Assembly (NCBI GenBank): GCA_902479205.1
Contig: CABSNX010000034.1
Location: 1-13,341 of the forward strand
DNA: 13,341 nt
Reading direction: 5' to 3'
Origin: an uncultured Collinsella sp.
Lineage (GTDB): Bacteria > Actinomycetota > Coriobacteriia > Coriobacteriales > Coriobacteriaceae
In this document: positions 1 through 5,404 of the stretch, piece by piece
How the letters are laid out: every line of letters starts with the position of its first letter
How positions within the stretch are numbered: position 1 is the stretch's first letter
Program-made: the position numbers and the translations under genes
The notes under the pieces: model-generated
The model's input: the letters and a program-made list of their open reading frames with translations, nothing else
What the model was told of the DNA's origin: nothing
Databases searched by the model: none

Positions 1-11
1 ATAAGAGACAG
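1..11. other. Nextera/Tn5 mosaic-end adapter remnant (left contig end)
   Basis: The first 11 bases, ATAAGAGACAG, are identical to the 3' end of the 19-base Tn5 mosaic end used in Nextera libraries. The opposite end of the window carries the complete adapter, which makes chance unlikely. These bases are not genomic. They extend the lepB reading frame by spurious codons after its Met44. Genuine sequence starts at base 12. Confidence 0.93.
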
Positions 12-144
12 CCATGGAGCCGGTGGGCACCACAAAGGGTTCGACCACAAACGAGCGAATCAGGAAGGTGGCGACCAGTGCGATCGCGACGACCACGATC
101 CACTCAAACGCACCCTTTAGCACGGAATGCTGCGATGGAACCAT
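12..144 (-). CDS. lepB: Signal peptidase I (LepB), N-terminal fragment cut by contig end
   Basis: This is type I signal peptidase, the membrane serine protease that removes signal peptides from exported proteins. Only 44 codons are present. The start is ATG at 144, with AAGGAG (the last codons of trmD) six bases upstream, and only two bases separate it from the trmD stop. The fragment reads as a short cytoplasmic N-terminus, one transmembrane helix at about residues 13-30, and the family signature FVVPTGSM at about 37-44. Ser43 in this signature matches the catalytic serine of the Ser/Lys dyad. The gene then runs into adapter, so the Lys region and the beta-sheet catalytic domain are missing because of assembly, not mutation. 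The two-base spacing suggests co-translation with trmD. Assignment rests on the TGSM motif following a single TM segment. Too short for the main ORF calls, but convincing. Confidence 0.85.
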
Positions 145-146
145 TC

Positions 147-905
147 TCACTCCTTGCTCTGCGAATACGATGCGTCCAGGATGTCCTGCGCGTATGCGCG
201 CTCCTCGGGCGTGAGCCGCGCCGTCTCGATCAGGTCGGGACGCCAGCGGCAGGTGCGCTCGATGGCATTCTTACGGCGCCAGGCGTCAACCTTGGCATGA
301 TCGCCGCTCACGAGCACCGGCGGCACGCCCTCGCCGTTGAACTCGGCGGGGCGAGTATACTGCGCGTACTCGAGCAGGCCACCGTCCTCGGCAGTCGAGA
401 ACGACTCATCGACGTTACTCATCTCGTCACCAAGGGCGCCGGGAATCAGACGCACGACGGCGTCGGCAACGACCATAGCGGGAAGCTCGCCGCCCGTAAG
501 CACGTAGTCGCCGATCGATAGGCGCTCGTCGGCATACGCATACGCGCGCTCGTCGACACCCTCGTATCGACTGCATACAAACAGCAGGCGCTCGCTTTTG
601 AGCAGGCGCTCGGCCACATGCTGCGTAAAGGGTTCGCCGCAGGGCGTAAAGAACACCACGGTGGGCTTGGGACCCTCAGAGCTAATAGCCTCGATGGCCT
701 CGGCGATGGGCTCGACCTTCATGAGCATGCCCTGCCCGCCGCCGTACGGCTCGTCATCGACGGTACGATGGCGGTCGTGCGTCCAGTCGCGCAGGTTATA
801 GGCCTTAAAATCAAAAAGGCCGGCCTTGCGGGCGCGGCCCAAGATCGATGTGGACATGACGGGCTCAAACATCTCGGGAAAGACCGAAAGGGTCTCAATC
901 AGCAT
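147..905 (-). CDS. trmD: tRNA (guanine-N1-)-methyltransferase TrmD
   Basis: TrmD transfers a methyl group from S-adenosylmethionine to N1 of G37 in tRNAs reading CNN and related codons, which prevents +1 frameshifting. The 252-residue protein begins MLIETLSVFPEMF, the usual family start. An open frame extends 9 codons further upstream, but ATG at 905 has GGGAGG seven bases away and fits homologues. SPOUT features visible: EPYGGGQGM at 52-60, SRYEGVDER at 112-120, the trefoil-knot segment GDYVLTGGE at 132-140, then RLIPGALG at 152-159 and YTRP at 183-186. By remembered alignment to E. coli TrmD, Arg152 corresponds to the conserved Arg154, while the position of catalytic Asp169 is Glu167 with Asp166 beside it. 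The loop that follows is about four residues longer. The gene follows rimM by 10 bases and precedes lepB by 2. Confidence 0.96.
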   Translation of the reverse strand: MLIETLSVFPEMFEPVMSTSILGRARKAGLFDFKAYNLRDWTHDRHRTVDDEPYGGGQGMLMKVEPIAEAIEAISSEGPKPTVVFFTPCGEPFTQHVAERLLKSERLLFVCSRYEGVDERAYAYADERLSIGDYVLTGGELPAMVVADAVVRLIPGALGDEMSNVDESFSTAEDGGLLEYAQYTRPAEFNGEGVPPVLVSGDHAKVDAWRRKNAIERTCRWRPDLIETARLTPEERAYAQDILDASYSQSKE

Positions 906-915
906 GTTGTCCTCC

Positions 916-1437
916 CTACTTGTCCATATCAATCAAACCGTCCATAACGTGGACGGAAATTGTCCCCTGATCGGGAAGATCGAGCACAACCTGCTCGATC
1001 ACGGGAATCAGCACCTCGCCGTACCGATCGCCCTCGACAACCCAAACATCGTTGGCGGGAGTCGACATGATCTCGACAATCGTGCCGAGCAAGCCAAAGC
1101 GCTCGTCGACCACCTCGCGACCCATCAGGTCGGTATAGGCGGCATCGAGCGAATCGAGCTCAAAATCGTCACGGTTTGCCAGCACGTAGCATCCGGTGAT
1201 GCCCTCGGCGGCCGTCAAGTCGTCTATGCCCTCAAACGAGACCAGATCGCCATCGCCCGTATCGATGACGGATACGACCGTGCAAAAACGGTCGCGCTTG
1301 AGCGCCGGTGGCGTCAAGGCGACGCGCATACCCGGCGTCAATACAGAAGGAAGCCCCCGCAGCGGCTGCGCGAGGACCTCCCCCTTCCTTCCGTGCGGCT
1401 TGACCACACGGGCGATGTTTTTGTACTGGGACCTCAA
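916..1437 (-). CDS. rimM: 16S rRNA processing / 30S maturation factor RimM
   Basis: RimM binds ribosomal protein uS19 and helps mature the head of the 30S subunit. The 173-residue length is normal. The N-terminal RimM domain shows IARVVKPHGRKGEV at about 8-21, the family's most recognisable stretch. The C-terminal PRC-barrel domain spans about 100-170, with NDVWVVEG at 129-136 and EVLIP at 141-145. The start is TTG at 1437: no in-frame ATG or GTG lies before the conserved KNIARVV segment, and AGGACC just upstream is a weak Shine-Dalgarno. It sits four bases after the khpA stop, so translational coupling is likely. The order rpsP-khpA-rimM-trmD is classical and supports the call. The exact start is less certain than the identity. 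Confidence 0.94.
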   Translation of the reverse strand: MRSQYKNIARVVKPHGRKGEVLAQPLRGLPSVLTPGMRVALTPPALKRDRFCTVVSVIDTGDGDLVSFEGIDDLTAAEGITGCYVLANRDDFELDSLDAAYTDLMGREVVDERFGLLGTIVEIMSTPANDVWVVEGDRYGEVLIPVIEQVVLDLPDQGTISVHVMDGLIDMDK

Positions 1438-1441
1438 GGTC

Positions 1442-1726
1442 CTAGCCCAGAACCTCTACCTCGACTGCAGTGTCGAGGCGAGCGGCCAGTGCACGGGCGA
1501 GCGTGCGAATGGCCTTGATGGTACGGCCACGACGGCCGATGACCTTAGCGACGTCATCCTCGGCAACCGAAACCTCAATCGTGGAGGCGTCGTCACCATC
1601 GATGACCTCAAGGCTCACGGAATCCGGGTCGTCGACGATCTGAACAACGAGATATTCGACGAGATCGGCGATGCGATCTGAGAGCATTGCCTCACCCTCG
1701 AGCTGTGCAGCGTCAACCTCAGGCAC
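1442..1726 (-). CDS. khpA: KH-domain RNA-binding protein KhpA
   Basis: KhpA is a small single-KH-domain RNA-binding protein. In Gram-positive bacteria it pairs with KhpB (Jag/EloR) and affects cell elongation and RNA metabolism. This 94-residue protein carries the KH core at about 50-92 with the nucleic-acid-binding loop GRRG at 64-67, inside VIGRRGRTIKAIRTL. The start is GTG at 1726, with GAGGAG (the last two Glu codons of rpsP) ideally spaced and the rpsP stop three bases upstream. An ATG 13 codons further in (1687) also has GAGG-like bases before it and would give the more usual length of about 81 residues, so the N-terminus is uncertain. Its place between rpsP and rimM is the canonical one. 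No KhpB gene is in this window. Confidence 0.92.
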   Translation of the reverse strand: MPEVDAAQLEGEAMLSDRIADLVEYLVVQIVDDPDSVSLEVIDGDDASTIEVSVAEDDVAKVIGRRGRTIKAIRTLARALAARLDTAVEVEVLG

Positions 1727-1729
1727 GAT

Positions 1730-2071
1730 TTACTCCTCGGCGCCCTCAGCGGCCTCAGCGGCAGCCTTAGCGGCCTCGGCCTCTTTGGCGAGCTGCTTCT
1801 TGGACTTCTTGACGACGGTCTCGGTCTTCTCGCCCTCGTTGGCGGCCTTGACCAGAGCAGCGACAGCGTCGGTGAGCTGAGCGCCCTTGGACTGCCAGTC
1901 AGCGATCTTCTCGAGATCGAGGTTGATGGTCTTGGGGGCGGTCATCGGGTTGTAGCGGCCAACCTCCTCGATGATACGACCGTCACGCGGGGCGCGGGAA
2001 TCGGCGACGACGACACGGTAGTACGGACGCTTCTTAGCGCCGTGACGAGCAAGGCGAATCTTGACTGCCAA
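1730..2071 (-). CDS. rpsP: 30S ribosomal protein bS16
   Basis: bS16 is a small-subunit assembly protein that binds 16S rRNA early. The core is unmistakable: after a TTG start it reads MAVKIRLARHGAKKRPYY, with DSRAPRDGRIIEEVGRYNP at about 25-43. The start is TTG at 2071, because GGAGGAG at 2078-2084 lies six bases upstream and family N-termini align there. An open frame upstream to 2107 would add 12 residues before the conserved start and is not credible. At 113 residues it is longer than the usual 80-90, because it ends in a low-complexity Lys/Ala/Glu tail from about residue 78 that finishes with an acidic Glu-Gly-Ala-Glu-Glu. First gene of the block rpsP-khpA-rimM-trmD-lepB, probably transcribed from the promoter at 2201-2228. 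Confidence 0.96.
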   Translation of the reverse strand: MAVKIRLARHGAKKRPYYRVVVADSRAPRDGRIIEEVGRYNPMTAPKTINLDLEKIADWQSKGAQLTDAVAALVKAANEGEKTETVVKKSKKQLAKEAEAAKAAAEAAEGAEE

Positions 2072-2090
2072 AGGAAACTCCTCCAACCAA

Positions 2091-2124
2091 GCAGCTTTAG
2101 GCTGCAACTACAAACAAACAGTTG
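2091..2124 (-). promoter_or_regulatory. Two adjacent stem-loops in the rpsP leader
   Basis: The 5' leader of rpsP can form two small perfect hairpins just before the Shine-Dalgarno. One is GCAGC/GCTGC with a five-base loop at 2091-2105. The other is CAACT/AGTTG with a ten-base loop at 2105-2124. They share base 2105, so they would stack or compete. This is where an autoregulatory site of a ribosomal-protein operon would be expected, but stems of five base pairs occur by chance, so a role is only a suggestion. Confidence 0.3.
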
Positions 2125-2200
2125 AACATAATACGCCATCGACGCGGGCAGGTGAAGTCCGTGAGACCAACTTCTTCGGTGTAGTCGAAGGCAAATCCAT

Positions 2201-2228
2201 ATCTTAGACAAGAATTCGCGATTTGCAA
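2201..2228 (-). promoter_or_regulatory. Candidate sigma70 promoter for rpsP operon
   Basis: On the minus strand TTGCAA (-35, at 2228-2223) is followed after 16 bases by TAAGAT (-10, at 2206-2201). Each box matches four of six consensus positions. The predicted start is near 2194 and would give a leader of about 122 nt before rpsP. It is the best candidate in the 201-base divergent gap, but the match is moderate. Confidence 0.45.
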
Positions 2229-2260
2229 GCACATCCACGCACCCCACATGAGCTGCGCGG

Positions 2261-2266
2261 TATACT
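2261..2266 (+). promoter_or_regulatory. -10 element of a likely leaderless dinB promoter
   Basis: TATACT matches five of six bases of the sigma70 -10 consensus and ends six bases before the dinB ATG at 2273. Transcription would therefore begin at or next to the start codon. No Shine-Dalgarno precedes the ATG and no clear -35 box is seen around 2238-2243. This spacing is the recognised signature of leaderless transcripts in actinobacteria. Confidence 0.55.
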
Positions 2267-2272
2267 CATGCC

Positions 2273-3526
2273 ATGAAAAGACGCGAACATACATACGGTT
2301 ATGAGGATGCTGCGGGCGTCACGCCGCCGCCCTGGACGGGGCCGGCGGTGGGCCTCATGGATCTCGATGCGTTTTTTGCGAGCGTGGAGATGCTCGATCA
2401 TCCCGAGTGGCGCGGCAAGCCACTCATCGTGGGCGGCGATGCCGATTCCCGCGGCGTCGTGTCCACCTGCTCATACGAGGCACGTCGCTTTGGCGTGCAC
2501 TCTGCCATGCCCTCGGCCGAGGCACGGCGCCTCTGTCCGCAGGCCATTTGGACGCACGGCCACTTTGATCGCTACCACGAGGTCAGCGCTCAGGTCATGG
2601 CGATTCTCGCCGACGAGACCCCGCGCGTTGAGCGCGTATCCATCGACGAAGCCTTTATCGATATCACACCGGGTCGCTTTGCACCCGAGGACCCGCTGCT
2701 GGTTGCGCGGCGCATAAGCGACCGCGTCGCAGCGCTGGGAGTGACCTGCTCAATTGGCGTGGGCTGCAACAAGACGGTCGCAAAGATCGCAAGCGAGCGG
2801 GACAAGCCGTTTGGGCTGACCATCGTGCGCCCCGGAACCGAGCAGCGCTTTTTGGCTGCGCTGCCGGTATCTGCCATGAGCGGCATCGGGAGATCGGCCG
2901 AGGAGCGGCTGCGCCGCATGCGCATCTACACGCTCGGCGAGCTATCCCGCGCACCGGAATCCACCTTGGCCTCTATTTTTGGCATCAACGGCGAACGCAT
3001 GCGCCAGCGTGCGCTGGGACTCGAACTCTCCGAAGTCACGAGCCTCGATGAAGAGCGCGAGGTCAAGTCGGTCAGCAATGAACGCACCTTTGCGAAAGAT
3101 TTGACTGAGCGTGAGGACATCGAAGCGGCGATTGCGCTGTTGGGAGAGTCAGTGGGACGCCGCCTGCGCCGTCAGGGACTAACGGGTGCCACGGTGACAC
3201 TCAAACTCAAGTATTCGTATGGAAGCGGTCGCTCGGCACAGCGCCGGCTGCCCCATCCGACCGACGATGAGAACATCTTCGTGGCAGTGGCGCTCGAACT
3301 GCTCGACAACATCTGGCAGGAAGGGATGCATGTGCGCTTGGCGGGCGTCGGCATGAGCGACTTTTACCATCAGGGCGGTATCCAGACCGACCTGTTCTGC
3401 GAAATCGACGACCGCGGAGCCCAATCCAGCGACCGTCGCGACCTCTCGGTCGCCATCGACGCCGTCCGAGACAAGTTCGGCGACACCGCCCTATCCTTCG
3501 GCCGTCAATCCCGCTTCAACGATTAG
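2273..3526 (+). CDS. dinB: DNA polymerase IV (Y-family translesion polymerase DinB)
   Basis: DinB is an error-prone Y-family polymerase that copies past lesions without proofreading. The 417-residue protein has a non-conserved first 27 residues, then the palm/fingers motif LMDLDAFFASVE, with catalytic Asp30 and steric-gate Phe35 (which excludes ribonucleotides). SIDEAF at 123-128 holds the catalytic pair Asp125-Glu126. The thumb helix-hairpin-helix (about 195-245) includes SGIGRSAEERL, and the little-finger domain is at about 265-365. QTDLF at 371-375 fits the beta-clamp-binding pentapeptide, so it should be recruited by the sliding clamp. A tail of about 42 residues follows. The ATG at 2273 has no Shine-Dalgarno but sits seven bases after TATACT, suggesting leaderless expression. 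An internal start nearer Met29 cannot be excluded. It is the only plus-strand gene here and lies alone between two minus-strand blocks. I see no convincing LexA box. Confidence 0.96.
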   Translation: MKRREHTYGYEDAAGVTPPPWTGPAVGLMDLDAFFASVEMLDHPEWRGKPLIVGGDADSRGVVSTCSYEARRFGVHSAMPSAEARRLCPQAIWTHGHFDRYHEVSAQVMAILADETPRVERVSIDEAFIDITPGRFAPEDPLLVARRISDRVAALGVTCSIGVGCNKTVAKIASERDKPFGLTIVRPGTEQRFLAALPVSAMSGIGRSAEERLRRMRIYTLGELSRAPESTLASIFGINGERMRQRALGLELSEVTSLDEEREVKSVSNERTFAKDLTEREDIEAAIALLGESVGRRLRRQGLTGATVTLKLKYSYGSGRSAQRRLPHPTDDENIFVAVALELLDNIWQEGMHVRLAGVGMSDFYHQGGIQTDLFCEIDDRGAQSSDRRDLSVAIDAVRDKFGDTALSFGRQSRFND

Positions 3527-3536
3527 TCCCTTAGAC

Positions 3537-3578
3537 AAAAAGAAAGCCGGGCAGCTGCGAATGATGCAGCTGCCCGGC
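3537..3578 (-). terminator. Intrinsic terminator of the obgE-nadD-yqeK-rsfS block
   Basis: A perfect 13-bp stem, GCCGGGCAGCTGC paired with GCAGCTGCCCGGC (3546-3558 and 3566-3578), has a seven-base loop. On the minus strand it is followed by TTTCTTTTT, a proper U-tract, about 40 bases after the rsfS stop. On the plus strand the bases after the hairpin are not T-rich, so it should terminate the rsfS side efficiently but not dinB. Confidence 0.9.
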
Positions 3579-3619
3579 GAACGGTAAAGGTTAGCTAAAA
3601 CCCCGTCCCAAATGAGCTA

Positions 3620-4075
3620 CTAGAGGAGGTCGAGGGGAAGCTGGGGGGCGTCGCCCCAGAGCTTTTCGAGACGGTAGAACTCGCGCGCCTCAGGAGTGAA
3701 GACGTGGACGACAACCGAACCGTAGTCCATGAGCATCCAGGTCTTCTGCTCGCGGCCCTCGATGGAAAACGGGTGCTCGCCGCAAGCCTCGGCGACCTTC
3801 TCCTCAATCTCGTCGACGATCGAATCAACCTGGCGGTTGTTGGTGCCGGTAGCAAGGACAAAGTAGTCGCACACATCGGAAAGCTCTGTCAGGTCGAGCA
3901 CTTGCACGTCCTCGCCTTTCTTGTCGTAGGCGGCCTGCGCGGCGGCGCGAGCGACTTCCTCGGCGGCGACACCGCTCGCGGACAGCGAGGCGGCAGTGCG
4001 GTCGGACGTGGCAACGAAACTCTTGTGCTCCACGCTTTCAAGAATCTGCTCGTCGGTCATGGTCTCGTCGGCCAT
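3620..4075 (-). CDS. rsfS: Ribosomal silencing factor RsfS (iojap/YbeB family)
   Basis: RsfS binds uL14 on the 50S subunit and blocks joining of 30S, shutting down translation in starvation and stationary phase. The 151-residue protein has the iojap core at about 40-148: LDLTELSDVCDYFVLATG at about 60-77, a DSIVDEIEEK helix, then DYGSVVVHVF and REFYRLEKLWGDAP near the end. The first 35-40 residues are an extension rich in Ser, Thr, Ala and acidic residues, not part of the conserved domain. ATG at 4075 has AAGAGG about seven bases upstream; a second Met (residue 6) is equally in frame. It follows yqeK by 27 bases and closes the block before the terminator at 3537-3578. The neighbourhood nadD-yqeK-rsfS is widely conserved and supports the call. 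Confidence 0.95.
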   Translation of the reverse strand: MADETMTDEQILESVEHKSFVATSDRTAASLSASGVAAEEVARAAAQAAYDKKGEDVQVLDLTELSDVCDYFVLATGTNNRQVDSIVDEIEEKVAEACGEHPFSIEGREQKTWMLMDYGSVVVHVFTPEAREFYRLEKLWGDAPQLPLDLL

Positions 4076-4102
4076 GGAATACCTCTTTCTAGACAGCCCG
4101 AG

Positions 4103-4711
4103 CTAGCGCAGCTGGGCGTAATGGTTGTAAATCGTAATAGCCGTGGGATAAAGATAACGCCCGGTCTGGATCACATAGACCAGACCCTGCGCAAAACAGG
4201 AGAAGAACAACTCATCGAGCGTCGACTCCCCCACCATCTTGCGCAGCGCATGCGCATAGTCGCCGTGGCGGTTGGGCTCGATGGCATCGGCCACAAAGAC
4301 CACCATATCGAGCGGCGTCATGTCGCAGGCACCCACGGTGTGACGGTCGACAGCCTGGAAAACGGCCGGCGACAACTCGGGGAAAAGCTGCGGAAGCTCA
4401 TAGGCGGCAACAGGGCCATGCAAAAGCGGCGTCGCGGCGGAAGGAGAGCCGGCAATCTTAATGCCGTAATGCAGAGCGCGCGTGACCAGCTCGTCATCGG
4501 AAAGCACCTTGTCCCAGTCGTGGATCAAGCCGGCGGCAGCGGCATCAAAGCGGTCGACGCCGTAGACCTCGGCCAGGTGAAGTGCGGTCTCGGCAACACC
4601 CAGCGAATGCACATAGCGCTTGCGCTTATCCTTCATGCGAACATCGAGCAGCTCTTGAATGCGCTTGAGCAGCGCGCGCTCATCGCCCTCAAACTGATCC
4701 TCTACCGACAA
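4103..4711 (-). CDS. yqeK: YqeK-family HD-domain hydrolase (bis(5'-nucleosyl)-tetraphosphatase, symmetrical)
   Basis: YqeK proteins are metal-dependent HD-domain enzymes. Characterised members split diadenosine tetraphosphate (Ap4A) symmetrically into two ADP. In this 202-residue protein the expected metal ligands are in order: His35 in RYVHSLGV, His64-Asp65 in GLIHDWDK, His98 in LLHG, His124 in DRHTVG and Asp142 in VFVADAIEPNR. The start is TTG at 4711; GGGGGT lies about six bases upstream. The nadD stop overlaps an ATG in the wrong frame, which must be ignored. A later in-frame Met (residue 27) would remove the helix that family members have before the first His. It lies 12 bases after nadD. 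In some lineages NadD and YqeK are fused, so the pairing supports a link between NAD synthesis and nucleotide clean-up. Confidence 0.92.
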   Translation of the reverse strand: MSVEDQFEGDERALLKRIQELLDVRMKDKRKRYVHSLGVAETALHLAEVYGVDRFDAAAAGLIHDWDKVLSDDELVTRALHYGIKIAGSPSAATPLLHGPVAAYELPQLFPELSPAVFQAVDRHTVGACDMTPLDMVVFVADAIEPNRHGDYAHALRKMVGESTLDELFFSCFAQGLVYVIQTGRYLYPTAITIYNHYAQLR

Positions 4712-4723
4712 CGTAGACCCCCA

Positions 4724-5401
4724 TCACTCAAAATCTTCTTGACCCAGATCGACATACAAACCGCGCTTGCGAATGTAGCCGAGCACAGACTCGCTCGTAA
4801 GATAGCGCACGCTCATGCCGCGGGCAACTCGCTTACGAATGTTCGTCGAGCTGATCGCCAGCGCCGGAATCTGAATATAGCGCACGTCGAACGGCAGCCC
4901 CGACTCTTTGATTCGGGCACGCGCCGTATCGATATCAAAGCCTGGTCGTGTCGCAGCAATAAAGGTTGCCAGTTCGGCAATCTCATCTGCATTGTGCCAG
5001 GTCACAATATCGATAATCGCATCGGCACCCGTAATAAAGTAAAGCTTCACCCGTGGCGGGTAAAACTCGCGAAGGGCGCGCAGCGTATCGGCTGTGTAGG
5101 TGACACCGGCACGATCGATCTCGAAGCGGCTTGCCAAAAAGGCCGGGTTCGCGGCGGTCGCGAGGACCGTCATGGCATAACGGTCCTCAGCAGGCGTCAC
5201 CGGTTTGTCGAGCTTAAAGGCGGGAGAGCCGGCCGGCATAAAGAGCACGGCGTCCAAGTCGAGCGACTCGCGCGCCTGCTCGGCGGTAACCAAGTGCCCA
5301 TAATGAATCGGGTCAAAGGTACCACCCATAATGCCGAGCCTAAACTCCTGCCCGTCTTCTAGAGGAAGCTCGGGCAGACCGATTCCACCGCGCAGTGACA
5401 T
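4724..5401 (-). CDS. nadD: Nicotinate-nucleotide adenylyltransferase NadD
   Basis: NadD joins nicotinate mononucleotide and ATP to make deamido-NAD, a required step of NAD synthesis. The 225-residue protein shows the nucleotidyltransferase signature GGTFDPIHYGH at 26-36, whose HxGH-type motif binds the ATP phosphates, and ISSTNIRKR at 183-191 near the C-terminus, the second family hallmark. The first ~20 residues precede the usual start of the fold and are not conserved as far as I can tell. ATG at 5401 is only three bases after the obgE stop, with a weak GAGGGCGAG upstream, so translation is probably coupled to obgE. The stop TGA is followed 12 bases later by the yqeK TTG. Gene order obgE-nadD-yqeK-rsfS matches that of many Gram-positive genomes. 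Confidence 0.96.
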   Translation of the reverse strand: MSLRGGIGLPELPLEDGQEFRLGIMGGTFDPIHYGHLVTAEQARESLDLDAVLFMPAGSPAFKLDKPVTPAEDRYAMTVLATAANPAFLASRFEIDRAGVTYTADTLRALREFYPPRVKLYFITGADAIIDIVTWHNADEIAELATFIAATRPGFDIDTARARIKESGLPFDVRYIQIPALAISSTNIRKRVARGMSVRYLTSESVLGYIRKRGLYVDLGQEDFE

Positions 5402-5404
5402 GGC

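Noticed and set aside
12..144. lepB as a pseudogene truncated by mutation
   Set aside because: The break coincides exactly with the adapter junction, so it is an assembly edge.
1942..2294. Small minus-strand frames of 101 and 65 codons overlapping the rpsP leader
   Set aside because: Cysteine/arginine/tryptophan-rich translations without homology or ribosome sites; they cover the promoter region and the rpsP start in a wrong frame.
2284..2300. Possible LexA box (CGAAC ... GGTT) at the start of dinB
   Set aside because: The second half and the spacing do not match the Gram-positive CGAAC-N4-GTTCG consensus, and it lies inside the coding sequence.
3704..5362. 552-codon open frame on the plus strand
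   Set aside because: Lies antisense to rsfS, yqeK and nadD, whose motifs are intact. Its translation has no recognisable domain, and openness arises from the codon bias of GC-rich genes.
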